DNA of 64,000 nt from Actinoplanes teichomyceticus ATCC 31121 (GCF_003711105.1 NZ_CP023865.1:7361001-7425000), one strand, 5' to 3'. Positions 15,985 to 24,328 are shown, counted from the first letter of the stretch. Program-made: numbers and translations. The notes: a model not told the origin generated them from the letters alone.

Positions 15985-17403
15985 ATGCCGCCGCACTCCT
16001 CGCCGCACCTGACGAGCTCCGGCGACGCAGCCGCGACGGGTGGTCGGCACCGCCGGCCGGACCCCGCCGACGGCTCGGAGACCGCGTCCCGCGTCCGCTC
16101 CCGGGCGTACCCCCCGCAGTCGTCACCGCGCTCCGCTGTGGACGGCTCCGGGCAGCCCGCCACCCGGGCGGCCCGGCACCGCGCGGGCGACACCGGGTCG
16201 TACAGCACCGTGCGTACCGGAGAGAGTGGATCCCCCGCCGGGCGGACCCGGCGCGCCACCGGCCCGCGCCGGTCACGCGCGAGGCGCCCGGTGACCGGCG
16301 CGCACCGCGCGCCCAACACCCTTCCGCTGGAAGCCTGGCTGGAAGCGGCGAAGAACCGGCCCACCACCGTGCTCGGCACCCTCGTGGTGACCGGGCTGTT
16401 GATCACCGCGGTGCCACTGTCGCAGCCGGACACCGGCAGCGACCCCGGCGCGTTCACCGCAGCCGCCCAGGCGGCGGCCTCGGCCCGGGCAGCGCAGCGC
16501 GACCGGGCGACCGACGCGGACGGCGGCGGCAAGCAGCAGAGCCAGGCCCAGGCCCAGCCGATCGCCGGGACGACCGCCCGGCCCACCCCGGAGGCGTCCG
16601 CCACCGTCAAGCCGGTCCAGCACGCCCCGGCGCGCGCCGTCCCGCCCGGCGCCGGACCCGGCAAGTCGCTGATCACCACCGGCGGCCAGCAGGTCGCCCT
16701 CACCTTCGACGACGGCCCGGACCCGCAGCTGACCCCGCAGATCCTGCAGATGCTCGACCAGTACCAGGTCAAGGCGACGTTCTGCCTGGTCGGCTCGCAG
16801 GCGCTGCGGCACCCGGACCTGGTGCGGCAGATCGTCGCGGCCGGGCACACGCTGTGCAACCACACGTACGCCCACGACCTGACGATCGGCCGGAAGAACG
16901 CCGCGAAGATCCGCGCCGACCTGGCGAAGACCAACGAGGCGATCCGGACCGCGGTCCCGGGCGCGCAGATCCCGTTCTTCCGGGCGCCCGGCGGCAACTT
17001 CTCCGACAAGCTGGTGTCGGTGGCCCACGCCGACGGGATGGCCTCGCTCTACTGGGACGTCGATCCGCGGGACTGGGAACACCCCGCGGGCGAGAGCGAC
17101 GCGCAGCACGTCAAGCGGGTGATCGCCACGGTGAAGAAGCAGACGAAACCGGGCTCGATCATCCTCTCCCACGACTTCAACCAGCCCGACACCATCACGG
17201 CGTACCGGGACCTCATCCCCTGGCTGGCGAAGAACTTCCAGCTGGGTGTGCCGTCCGGCACCGGCGAGACACCGGTCACCGCGACGCCGACCGCGCCGAC
17301 CCCGGCGACGCCCTCGCCGTCGGCGAGCACCAGCGCGCCGCCGGCCGTGGCGCCGCCGTCGGCGAGCCCGTCGACCGCGTCGACCGGCGCGCCCACCCCC
17401 TGA
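15985..17403 (+). CDS. Membrane-anchored polysaccharide deacetylase (NodB domain, CE4)
   Basis: 472 aa. A 120-residue basic, Arg/Pro/Ser-rich cytosolic N-terminus precedes one membrane span (about 127-145), an Ala/Gln linker, and a NodB domain (about 225-415). CE4 motifs are complete: 'ALTFDDGPDP' (catalytic base and metal Asp242/243), 'CNHTYAHDL' (metal ligands His293 and His297), 'FFRAPGGNFS', and 'IILSHDFN' near the end. It should remove acetyl groups from N-acetylglucosamine in peptidoglycan or chitin outside the membrane. A Thr/Pro/Ser-rich tail of 50 residues follows. The very long N-terminus may mean translation starts later than 15985. Confidence 0.8.
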   Translation: MPPHSSPHLTSSGDAAATGGRHRRPDPADGSETASRVRSRAYPPQSSPRSAVDGSGQPATRAARHRAGDTGSYSTVRTGESGSPAGRTRRATGPRRSRARRPVTGAHRAPNTLPLEAWLEAAKNRPTTVLGTLVVTGLLITAVPLSQPDTGSDPGAFTAAAQAAASARAAQRDRATDADGGGKQQSQAQAQPIAGTTARPTPEASATVKPVQHAPARAVPPGAGPGKSLITTGGQQVALTFDDGPDPQLTPQILQMLDQYQVKATFCLVGSQALRHPDLVRQIVAAGHTLCNHTYAHDLTIGRKNAAKIRADLAKTNEAIRTAVPGAQIPFFRAPGGNFSDKLVSVAHADGMASLYWDVDPRDWEHPAGESDAQHVKRVIATVKKQTKPGSIILSHDFNQPDTITAYRDLIPWLAKNFQLGVPSGTGETPVTATPTAPTPATPSPSASTSAPPAVAPPSASPSTASTGAPTP

Positions 17404-17604
17404 ACCCGTTCCGGTCCGGTCCCCTGACGCCGGTCTGGTCCCGTCCCCCTGACGCCGGTCTGGTGCGACCCGCGGACGCCGCCCTGGTCCGGCCGCGGCC
17501 GAGTTTCACGGTGGTTCCGCGCGACGTCCGCCGTGCACCGGTTCGCGGCGCGTATCGGACGGTGTGCGGCGGCCCGTGGCGGGCGCCGCGGATCGTCCGA
17601 GCGT

Positions 17605-17743
17605 GGCCGCTGACGTGCGGGGCACTCCCGGACCGCGGCGTGTCACCCGGGCAGGGTCGCTGACGTGCGCGGTACCCCGGGCCCCAGCGGAGCATCCCCG
17701 CACGGCCGCTGACGTGCGCGGCACTCCCGGACCGCGGCGTGTC
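17605..17743. repeat. Approximately 50-bp repeat, three copies
   Basis: Copies of CGCTGACGTGCGCGG start near 17605, 17654 and 17704; the first and third share a 40-bp stretch with one mismatch. Located downstream of the deacetylase stop; 17404-17604 holds short degenerate GACGCCGGTCTGGT repeats and no gene. Confidence 0.8.
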
Positions 17744-17880
17744 GTCCGGGCGCGGCTACTGCCGTGCCGCGCTGCGAACGCCGCGCGGGACCGTCACGGG
17801 GCTCGGCTGGGCCTTCGGACGGGGCTCCCGGTTCGTATCGGATATGGGTTTCATGCCGCCCTCGGGGCCGCGCGGCCGGG

Positions 17881-18012
17881 CGCGGGCCAGCGTGCGGCAG
17901 GGCGCGGGCCAGCGTGCGGCAGGGCGCGGGCCAGCGTGCGGCAGGGCGCGGGCCAGCGTGCGGCAGGGCGCGGGCCAGCGTGCGGCAGGGCGCGAGCCAG
18001 CGTGCGGCAGGG
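17881..18012. repeat. 22-bp tandem repeat, six copies
   Basis: Units start at 17881 and every 22 bp to 17991; each is CGCGGGCCAGCGTGCGGCAG plus GG, the last with one change. Lies 150 bp beyond the stop of the convergent glycosylase gene; no gene is supported between 17404 and 18163. Confidence 0.9.
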
Positions 18013-18163
18013 CGCGGAAAGCCCGGCCCAACCCCGGATCGCCGCCGGACGGGGCGAATGCGGCAAACGCGCAATCGCCGCGGATCTCGGCGGAACGCCG
18101 TGCGATGCGGCGAACATCGCGGGACGTGGTGGTTGCCGCCGGGCGTGGGGATCGCCGTTTCGG

Positions 18164-18973
18164 TCAGCGGGGCTGGCAGGTGGGGCACCAGTAGAGGTTG
18201 CGGCCGGCCAGCGGACCGCGCGAGACGGCCGTGCCGCAGACCAGGCAGGGCTGGGCGGCGCGGCGGTAGACATAGACCTCGCCGCCGTGCCGGTCGACGC
18301 GCGGCGCCCGCTGCATCGCCTCCGGGGTGTGCCGGGTGTGCACGGTGTCGATCCGGCCGCGGGCCACGCCCTCCTTCATCAGCGCGCACAGGTCGTCCCA
18401 GATCGCCGTCCAGCGCTCCCGGTCGATCGCGGTGCCCGGGGTGAGCGGGCTGAGCCCGGCGCGGAACAGCACCTCGTTGGCGTAGATCAGGCCGCAGCCG
18501 GCCACGATGGACTGGTCCAGCAGCAGCGCGAAGAGCGGCTTGGTGCTGGAGCGGACCCGCGAGTACGCCCGGGCGGGGTCCGCGTCGTCGCGCAGCGGGT
18601 CGGCGCCGAGGCGGGCGCGCAGCAGGTCCACCGCGGCCGGGTCGAGCACCTCGCAGGCGGTCGGGCCGCGCAGGTCGAGCCAGTGGGTGGCGCCGATCAT
18701 CCGCATCCGGACCTGGCCGACCGGCTCCGGCAGCGGCGGCTCGCCCTCGGTGAACTTGCCGTAGAGCCCGAGGTGGACGTGCAGGGTGCGGTCGTCCTCG
18801 TAGTGGTGCAGCAGGTGCTTGCCGTAGGCCTCGGTGTCGTGCAGCACCCGCCCGTCGAGCCGCGCGGCGCCGCCGGCGAACCGGCCCTGCGGGCTGGAGA
18901 CGGCCACCGGGCGCCCGGCGAACAGCTCACGGTGGCGGGTGGCGAGGCGGTGAATGGTATGTCCCTCCGGCAC
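18164..18973 (-). CDS. Fpg/Nei-family DNA glycosylase (endonuclease VIII-like)
   Basis: 269 aa. The start must be the GTG at 18973 because it gives the N-terminus (M)PEGHTIHR: in this family the proline exposed after Met removal is the catalytic nucleophile and Glu is the general acid. 'AYGKHLLHH' supplies the conserved Lys; 'GCGLIYANEVLFRAGLSP' is the helix-two-turn-helix motif, and the C-terminal zinc finger is CLVC-x16-CPTC. The enzyme excises oxidised bases and nicks the abasic site. PEGHT is characteristic of actinobacterial Nei1/Nei2 rather than Fpg (PELPE). Transcribed alone, convergent with the deacetylase gene across repeats. Confidence 0.9.
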   Translation of the reverse strand: MPEGHTIHRLATRHRELFAGRPVAVSSPQGRFAGGAARLDGRVLHDTEAYGKHLLHHYEDDRTLHVHLGLYGKFTEGEPPLPEPVGQVRMRMIGATHWLDLRGPTACEVLDPAAVDLLRARLGADPLRDDADPARAYSRVRSSTKPLFALLLDQSIVAGCGLIYANEVLFRAGLSPLTPGTAIDRERWTAIWDDLCALMKEGVARGRIDTVHTRHTPEAMQRAPRVDRHGGEVYVYRRAAQPCLVCGTAVSRGPLAGRNLYWCPTCQPR

Positions 18974-19142
18974 GCGCCAAAGGTAGCCGCCGGCGAGCCG
19001 CACACGGATCGGGCGTGATCAGCGCCACGGGCGGCCGGTTCTGCCGTGAGCGGATTCGCCCTGAGGGGAATCGCTGGGTTGCGACACGCTCCGTGGGAGA
19101 AGGTGTGAGACGTAGACGAGCGGATGCGAGAGGGTTGGGCTC

Positions 19143-19748
19143 ATGAGTGTTGACACGACCATGCGCGGTGGCGGCGCGTCCTTCGACGACCAGGTCTTCG
19201 AGCGGCTGCTCCGGGAGCGGATCATCTTTCTCGGCAGCGAGGTCAACGACGAGGTGACCAACCGGATCTGCGCGCAGATGCTGCTGCTCGCCGCGGAGGA
19301 CCCGGAGCGCGACATCGCGCTGTACATCAACTCACCCGGCGGCTCGATCAGCGCCGGGATGGCGGTGTACGACACCATGCAGTACATCAAGAACGACGTG
19401 GCCACCATCGCGATGGGCATGGCCGCCTCGATGGGCCAGTTCCTGCTCTGCGCCGGCACCCCCGGCAAGCGGTATGCCCTGCCCCACGCCCGGGTCATGA
19501 TGCACCAGCTCTCCGGCGGCATCGGCGGCACCGCGGCCGACATCGCCATCCAGGCCGAGAGCATGCTGCACATCAAGCAGACGATGAACGAGCGGATCGC
19601 CTTCCACACCGGGCACACCCCGGAGGAGATCGAGCGGGACTCCGACCGGGACCGCTGGTTCACCGCCCAGCAGGCCAAGGAGTACGGCCTGGTCGACCAC
19701 GTGATCAGCAAGGCCTCCGACGTGAACGCGACCTCGTCGCTGGTCTGA
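19143..19748 (+). CDS. clpP: ATP-dependent Clp protease proteolytic subunit
   Basis: 201 aa. The catalytic triad is visible: Ser96 in 'GMAASMGQF', His121 in '[11 protein letters not shown]' and Asp170 in 'RDSDRDRWF'; '[18 protein letters not shown]' is the substrate-binding strand. ClpP tetradecamers degrade proteins unfolded by ClpX/ClpC. The absence of a long propeptide and of a neighbouring clpX or second clpP suggests this is an extra paralogue (like Streptomyces clpP3/clpP5 type) rather than the clpP1P2 pair. GAGAGG ribosome site 8 bp before the ATG. A strong terminator at 19761-19804 makes it monocistronic. Confidence 0.9.
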   Translation: MSVDTTMRGGGASFDDQVFERLLRERIIFLGSEVNDEVTNRICAQMLLLAAEDPERDIALYINSPGGSISAGMAVYDTMQYIKNDVATIAMGMAASMGQFLLCAGTPGKRYALPHARVMMHQLSGGIGGTAADIAIQAESMLHIKQTMNERIAFHTGHTPEEIERDSDRDRWFTAQQAKEYGLVDHVISKASDVNATSSLV

Positions 19749-19760
19749 CCGGCGCTGCCG

Positions 19761-19804
19761 CACGGCGGGCGCCCGGGTCCTCCCGGGTCGCCCGTCGTGT
19801 CGTT
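19761..19804 (+). terminator. clpP terminator
   Basis: A 17-18-bp near-perfect stem (19761-19777 with 19782-19799, TCCT loop) followed by TCGTTT, 12 bp after the clpP stop. Confidence 0.8.
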
Positions 19805-19868
19805 TCCCGGCGGGACGGGTATGGAGAAGGGTCGACACGCCCGACAATCCCGCCAAGGAGGTGCTGAC

Positions 19869-20453
19869 GTGAGGATGCCGACCTTCTCGCGTACGGCGAC
19901 GACCGATACCGATGAGACGGCCCGGGTCCCGGTGCGGCCCCGCCGGGACTCCGACGCCACCGCGCAGGACATTAACCGCCCCCGGACCAGCACGGTGACC
20001 GCACCGACCGAGGCGCAGCGCAAGCCCATCACGGTCGGCCGCCCGGTCACCGGGCCGGCCGCCACCGGGCCGGCCGCCACCGGGCCGGCCGCCCCGGCCG
20101 TCCCGGCCCCCGCGCCGGTCGCCAACCGCAGGCCGCGGGCCAGCCTGCTCGCCACCCTCGGCCTGATCACCGCGGTGGCCGGGATCGCGCTGGTGCTCTC
20201 CGGCCCGCTCGCCGGGTGGGGGATCGGCGTCGCCGGGCTTGGCCTGCTCCTCTCCCTCGCCGGGCTGAGCGCCACCCGCAAGCAGCACGTGGCCGGTAAG
20301 ACCGACGCGCTGATCGGCATCGTCGTGGCGCTGGGTGCGATCACGCTCGGCGTGCTCGCGCTGACCGGCCAGCTGAGCTGGCTCGGCACCGACACCCACC
20401 CGGCATCGGATCTTCGCGAGTGGCTCGACACACAGTTTGCCAAGCGTTTCTGA
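19869..20453 (+). CDS. Hypothetical protein with C-terminal membrane domain (194 aa)
   Basis: Begins at the GTG at 19869, 6 bp after a strong AGGAGGT (19856-19862). The first 100 residues are hydrophilic and low-complexity, with a 5-residue triplicate (TGPAA three times) and Pro/Ala-rich linker; the last 90 hold two to three membrane helices ('LATLGLITAVAGIALVLSG', 'GVAGLGLLLSLAGLSATR', 'ALIGIVVALGAITLGVLAL'), reminiscent of DUF4190-type proteins. The short charged tail ends 'EWLDTQFAKRF'. No function is known to me. Monocistronic between the clpP terminator and two hairpins at 20541-20581. Confidence 0.7.
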   Translation: MRMPTFSRTATTDTDETARVPVRPRRDSDATAQDINRPRTSTVTAPTEAQRKPITVGRPVTGPAATGPAATGPAAPAVPAPAPVANRRPRASLLATLGLITAVAGIALVLSGPLAGWGIGVAGLGLLLSLAGLSATRKQHVAGKTDALIGIVVALGAITLGVLALTGQLSWLGTDTHPASDLREWLDTQFAKRF

Positions 20454-20540
20454 CGGGTACCTGACATGTACCGACGGCGATGCGCGGTCGGTGCACCTCT
20501 CGGAATCGGGACGACACGGTCGTCGGCCCGCCCCGAATTC

Positions 20541-20581
20541 ACCCGGCGGTTCGCCGGGTCGGCTCCGGCGGTTCGCCGGAG
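20541..20581 (+). terminator. Two tandem hairpins with identical architecture
   Basis: ACCCGGCG-GTT-CGCCGGGT (20541-20559) and CTCCGGCG-GTT-CGCCGGAG (20563-20581). Both have an 8-bp stem and GTT loop; the two outermost pairs differ by compensating changes. Probably terminates the upstream gene; otherwise the 20454-20730 gap holds no gene I can support. Confidence 0.6.
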
Positions 20582-20730
20582 ACCGCACGGGCGCCTGGGG
20601 TGGCGTGGGAACGCCGCTCCCGGCGCCCGTGTGGCGTGTGCACAACGATTCGCTGCCCGGTCGGCCGATCACGCAACGATCCGCCGCCGGACGCATGGTT
20701 GAACCAGGGCGTTCGAAGGTCATCCGCCCC

Positions 20731-20736
20731 TACCGT
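20731..20736 (+). promoter_or_regulatory. -10 box of a leaderless promoter
   Basis: TACCGT with 7 nt to the ATG at 20744. Confidence 0.5.
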
Positions 20737-20743
20737 TTGCTGC

Positions 20744-21541
20744 ATGACCGCCAAGCGCCGCTATCTGATGTGCCGGCCCACCCATTTCGCCGTCACCTAC
20801 CGGATCAACCCGTGGATGGACCCCACGGCGCCGTACGACAACGCGCTCGCCGTCCGCCAATGGGAGAACCTGCGCCGGGTGTTCCTGGACCTGGGCCACA
20901 CGGTGGACCTGATCGACCCGCTGCCCGGACTGCCGGACATGGTCTTCGCCGCCAACGGCGGGACGGTCATCGACGGCCGCGCGCTGGGCGTGCAGTTCCG
21001 CGATGCCGAGCGGGCCGACGAGGCCCCGGCGTACGCCGCCTGGTTCCAGGACAACGGGTTCGAGGTCGAGCTGCCCAAGCACACCAACGAGGGCGAGGGC
21101 GACATCCTGCTCGCCGGTGACCTGCTGCTGGCCGGGACCGGCTTCCGCACCTCGCACGCGTCGCACGCCGAGACCCAGGAGTTCCTGCGCCGGCCGGTGA
21201 TCACGTTGCAGCTGGTCGACCCGGCGTACTACCACCTGGACACCGCCCTGTGCGTGCTGGACGAGACGAACGTCGCGTACCTGCCGTCGGCGTTCTCCCC
21301 GGGCTCGCAGGCCGTCCTCCGGCAGCTCTTCCCGAACGCCGTCATCGCAACGCCCGAGGACGCCGCGGTGCTCGGCCTCAACGCGGTCAGCGACGGCCGC
21401 AACGTCGTGCTGCCGGAGCAGGCCGGGAACCTGACCGAGGCGCTGCGTCAGGCCGGCTACCACCCGATCGGGGTCGACGTGTCCGAGCTGCGCAAGGCCG
21501 GCGGCGGCCCGAAGTGCTGCACGCTCGAACTCCGGCCGTGA
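20744..21541 (+). CDS. Amidinotransferase-fold hydrolase, annotated as dimethylargininase; probably arginine dihydrolase
   Basis: 265 aa. Pentein-fold landmarks: 'LPDMVFAANGGTVIDG' (Asn71), acidic 'NEGEGD' (Glu118), 'YYHLDTAL' (His164, Asp166), and the nucleophile in C-terminal 'PKCCTLELR' (Cys258/259). The family includes dimethylargininase, arginine deiminase and arginine dihydrolase. Asn71 in place of the Asp usual in deiminases, plus Asn22, resembles the dihydrolase ArgZ/AgrE domain, which turns arginine into ornithine, CO2 and ammonia. The ornithine aminotransferase in the same operon supports this. The start is the ATG at 20744, 7 nt after a TACCGT box. Its stop overlaps the next small ORF (GTGA). 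Confidence 0.8.
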   Translation: MTAKRRYLMCRPTHFAVTYRINPWMDPTAPYDNALAVRQWENLRRVFLDLGHTVDLIDPLPGLPDMVFAANGGTVIDGRALGVQFRDAERADEAPAYAAWFQDNGFEVELPKHTNEGEGDILLAGDLLLAGTGFRTSHASHAETQEFLRRPVITLQLVDPAYYHLDTALCVLDETNVAYLPSAFSPGSQAVLRQLFPNAVIATPEDAAVLGLNAVSDGRNVVLPEQAGNLTEALRQAGYHPIGVDVSELRKAGGGPKCCTLELRP

Positions 21542-21655
21542 GCGACCGCACCGAGCGGCGCCTCCCCTCGCCCGCGGACAACCTGACAGGCGAGGGCCAG
21601 GAGAGCACGGCAAAGAAGGCACAGCCGTGAGCGACCGCACCGAGCGGCGCCTCCC
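21535..21655 (+). repeat. 32-bp direct repeat, two copies 89 bp apart
   Basis: Copies at 21535-21566 and 21624-21655 are identical and each contains an overlapping stop/start (GTGA) plus the first nine codons of a small ORF. Confidence 0.9.
21538..21630 (+). CDS. Small ORF 1 between the arginine hydrolase gene and rocD (30 aa)
   Basis: GTG at 21538 overlaps the hydrolase stop (GTGA), and its own TGA (21628-21630) overlaps the GTG of the next small ORF. The peptide starts 'VSDRTERRLPSPADNLTG' and ends with a Lys-rich 'TAKKAQP'; hydrophilic, no signal or membrane segment. It is a near-duplicate of small ORF 2. It may be a real translationally coupled peptide, or a short reading frame that keeps ribosomes moving from the hydrolase gene to rocD. 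Not recognised. Confidence 0.5.
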   Translation: MSDRTERRLPSPADNLTGEGQESTAKKAQP

Positions 21656-21722
21656 GGCGCCGACAGACGATCTCGCCGGCGCTGCCGGAGAGGGAAGAAA
21701 GGCTAGGAAGGCACTGTCATGA
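21627..21722 (+). CDS. Small ORF 2, paralogue of small ORF 1 (31 aa)
   Basis: GTG at 21627 with AAGAAGG 8 bp upstream; TGA at 21720-21722 overlaps the rocD ATG (ATGA). It shares the first ten residues (VSDRTERRLP) with small ORF 1, then Pro, Asp, Leu and Gly at matching positions and a basic tail 'RKARKALS'. The DNA identity is exact over 32 bp at the 5' end and then diverges while the frame stays open, which argues for coding or coupling rather than chance. Function unknown. Confidence 0.5.
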   Translation: MSDRTERRLPAPTDDLAGAAGEGRKARKALS

Positions 21723-22933
21723 CCACGGTGGAATTCCGGACGCCGGAGGCGCTGGCCGACGCGGAGCGCTGGACCGCGCACAACTACCACCCGCTGCCGG
21801 TCGTCGTCGCCGAGGCCGAGGGCGCCTGGGTGACCGACGTGGACGGCCGCCGCTACCTCGACATGCTGGCCGGTTACTCGGCGCTGAACTTCGGCCACCG
21901 GCACCCCGGGCTGATCGCCGCCGCGCACGCCCAGCTGGACCGGCTCACCCTGACCAGTCGCGCGTTCGTGCACGACCAGTTCGCCGCGTTCTGCCGCGGG
22001 CTGGCGCAGCTGTGCGGCAAGGACCTGGTGCTGCCGATGAACACCGGCGCCGAGGCGGTGGAGACCGCGATCAAGGTGTCCCGCAAGTGGGGTTACCAGG
22101 TCAAGGGCGTACCGGACGGGCAGGCCGAGATCATCGTGGCGGACGGCAACTTCCACGGCCGGACCACCACCATCGTCAGCTTCTCCACCGATCCGGAGGC
22201 CCGGGCCGACTTCGGGCCGTACACCCCCGGCTTCGTGGTGGTGCCCTACGGCGACGCCGCGGCGCTGGCCGCCGCGATCACGCCGAACACGGTGGCCGTG
22301 CTGCTCGAGCCGATCCAGGGCGAGGGCGGCGTGCTGATCCCGCCGGCCGGCTACCTCGCCCGCGCCCGGGAGCTGTGCACCGAGCACAACGTGCTGCTGG
22401 TGGCCGACGAGATCCAGTCCGGTCTGGGCCGGACCGGCCGGACCTTCGCGATCGAGCACGACGGCGTGGTCCCGGACATGTACGTGCTGGGCAAGGCGCT
22501 CGGCGGCGGCATCGTGCCGGTCTCCGCGGTCGCCGCGAACCGGGACGTGCTGGGCGTGCTGAAGCCGGGCGAGCACGGCTCCACGTTCGGTGGCAACGCG
22601 CTGGCCTGCGCGGTCGGCAGCGCGGTCGTCGACCTGCTGGCGACCGGCGAGTTCCAGGAGCGGTCGGCGCGGCTCGGCGAGCGGCTGCGGGCCGGACTGG
22701 AGGCGCTGATCGGCAAGGGCCTGGTCGCGGTCCGCTGCCGTGGGCTGTGGGCCGGGGTGGACATCGACCCGGCGCTGATGACCGGGCGGCAGGCGTGTGA
22801 GCGGCTGGCCGAGCGCGGCGTGCTGGCCAAGGACACGCACGGCTCGACGATCCGGCTCGCGCCGCCACTGGTGATCACCGAGGCCGACCTGGACCACGCG
22901 GTCGCCCAGCTGGCCGCGGTGCTGGCCGGCTGA
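21719..22933 (+). CDS. rocD: Ornithine--oxo-acid aminotransferase
   Basis: 404 aa, class III PLP aminotransferase. 'NTGAEAVETAIKVSRKWGY' binds the cofactor phosphate, 'LVADEIQSGLGRTG' holds the Asp that contacts the pyridine nitrogen, and Lys259 in 'YVLGKALGGG' is the Schiff-base lysine. It moves the delta-amino group of ornithine to 2-oxoglutarate, giving glutamate semialdehyde and linking arginine use to proline and glutamate. AGGAAGG lies 8 bp before the ATG, which itself overlaps small ORF 2. Last gene of the arginine operon, closed by a palindromic terminator. Confidence 0.92.
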   Translation: MTTVEFRTPEALADAERWTAHNYHPLPVVVAEAEGAWVTDVDGRRYLDMLAGYSALNFGHRHPGLIAAAHAQLDRLTLTSRAFVHDQFAAFCRGLAQLCGKDLVLPMNTGAEAVETAIKVSRKWGYQVKGVPDGQAEIIVADGNFHGRTTTIVSFSTDPEARADFGPYTPGFVVVPYGDAAALAAAITPNTVAVLLEPIQGEGGVLIPPAGYLARARELCTEHNVLLVADEIQSGLGRTGRTFAIEHDGVVPDMYVLGKALGGGIVPVSAVAANRDVLGVLKPGEHGSTFGGNALACAVGSAVVDLLATGEFQERSARLGERLRAGLEALIGKGLVAVRCRGLWAGVDIDPALMTGRQACERLAERGVLAKDTHGSTIRLAPPLVITEADLDHAVAQLAAVLAG

Positions 22934-22936
22934 CCG

Positions 22937-22998
22937 CACGACGACGAAGGCGCCGCGGCCGGACCCTCGACGGGTCGGCCGCGGCGCCTTCGTCGTGC
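22937..22998. terminator. Bidirectional terminator, 20-bp arms
   Basis: 22941-22960 is the exact complement of 22977-22996, with an additional inner GACCC/GGGTC pairing and a 5-nt loop, between the convergent rocD and FHA genes. Confidence 0.9.
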
Positions 22999-23000
22999 CG

Positions 23001-24149
23001 TCAGCGGCCGACCGGGCGGATCGCCATGGTGGGTGCCTCGCCCATCACCGACTGCGGCTGCACCACGCCGCCGCTCGACCAGAGCTTGGCCCGGCCCACG
23101 TGCACGCCGGCGTACAGCTCCACGATGTCGTCCGGGGCGAGCACCCGGCTCTCGTCCCGGTGCAGGGTGATCCGCTGCTCGTCGTCGAACGAGCCGCCCG
23201 GGCGTACGCCCGTGCCGTTGGTGCTGATGTCCTTCGCGGTGACCTCGCCGGCGCGCAACGCGAACCGGACGTGCCCGCGGCTGATCCACTTCCGGGCGTC
23301 CTGGGTGAGCCACTGGCCCAGCATGACCCCGCCGCCACCCTCCGGCGCCCGGCCGACGACCACCGGCTGATCCTCCGAGACGGTGAACCGCTGCCGGATC
23401 ACGCCGTCGATGCGTACCGAGAAGACCTCGGTGGCCGGGCGCGGACCGGCGTCCCTGAGCCGCTCGCCGTGCCGCGGGCAGGTCGGCACGCCGGCCCGCA
23501 GGGCCGGCGGCGGCTGCGCCACCGGGCTGGTGAAGGTACGCATGTCGGCGAACGGGCTGTCCGAGTCGCCCCCGCTGCCGAAGGTGGTGCAGTTGAAGTC
23601 CGGGCAGCGCCAGACCCGGGAGAGCAGCCGCTCGCCCAGCGGCGACCGCGGCGCCGGCGGGACCGCCTCACCCCGGCCCACCCGGGCCACCAGCCCCGGG
23701 CCGCCCTGCTGCGACACCAGCGCGAGCAGCCGCCCGGGCTCGGCCACCCACGGGCGGCTGGCCCGGAAGCGGTCCTCCCGGTCCCGGGTGAGCACCGGCA
23801 GGCCGAGCATCTCGGCCACCTCCAGCACCCGGTCGTCGAGCTGCGGCACCACCTCGACCTTGCCGTCGTCGGCCCAGCGGCGCACCACCATGCGCTCGTT
23901 CGAGGTGAGATCGGTGTCGGAGAGGAGACCGCGCGGGGCGATCACGTAGACCGGGACGTTCTCCTCGGCGACGTACCGGCCGAGGGCGTCGACCAGCAGG
24001 CCGAGGCGGACCAGGCTCGCCGGCCGGCCGCCGTCGAGGTCGGCGTAGCGCACCACCTCCGACAGATCGACCACGGCCCGCGCCAGCGCCGGGTCGGTGG
24101 TGAGCCGGGCCTCGATGGCGTCGAGGACCTTGCTGACCTCGAATCTCAC
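23001..24149 (-). CDS. FHA-domain protein with zinc-knuckle centre and N-terminal PIN/NYN-like region
   Basis: 382 aa, GTG start after GGGGAGGA. Residues 1-150 look like an alpha/beta domain ('VPVYVIAPRGLLSDTDLTSN', 'VVPQLDDRVLEVAEMLGLPV', 'VLTRDREDRFRA') of PIN/NYN type, with acidic residues that could hold a metal. The middle contains CPDFNC and, 40 residues on, CPRHGE, a possible zinc site. The C-terminal 120 residues are an FHA domain ('VVVGRAPEGG', 'ISRGHVRFALRAGEVTAKD', 'ISTNGTGVR') that binds phosphothreonine. It is likely a soluble effector of Ser/Thr kinase signalling, perhaps a regulated RNase; the nuclease part is my inference. Confidence 0.7.
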   Translation of the reverse strand: MRFEVSKVLDAIEARLTTDPALARAVVDLSEVVRYADLDGGRPASLVRLGLLVDALGRYVAEENVPVYVIAPRGLLSDTDLTSNERMVVRRWADDGKVEVVPQLDDRVLEVAEMLGLPVLTRDREDRFRASRPWVAEPGRLLALVSQQGGPGLVARVGRGEAVPPAPRSPLGERLLSRVWRCPDFNCTTFGSGGDSDSPFADMRTFTSPVAQPPPALRAGVPTCPRHGERLRDAGPRPATEVFSVRIDGVIRQRFTVSEDQPVVVGRAPEGGGGVMLGQWLTQDARKWISRGHVRFALRAGEVTAKDISTNGTGVRPGGSFDDEQRITLHRDESRVLAPDDIVELYAGVHVGRAKLWSSGGVVQPQSVMGEAPTMAIRPVGR

Positions 24150-24328
24150 GAGTCCTCCCCCTGTCTGAGCGAGTACGGATTACCTCCGCCTCATCATGCC
24201 CGGCCCATGATCTGCGCGGCCAACCGGGCGGACGTCACGCCACGCTTTGCCCGGGGTGTCCGTTTGCCGATTCCTCCGATCGGGCACTGCGCCTATCGAC
24301 GGGCATGGAACCAGGAGGAAGGACAGTC

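Noticed and set aside
13811..18012. Possible CRISPR array
   Set aside because: Repeat units are directly adjacent without unique spacers, units have different lengths, and no cas gene is near.
17564..18444. Repeat-encoded frames between the deacetylase and Nei genes
   Set aside because: Open only because of 22-bp repeats; no consistent start, no domain.
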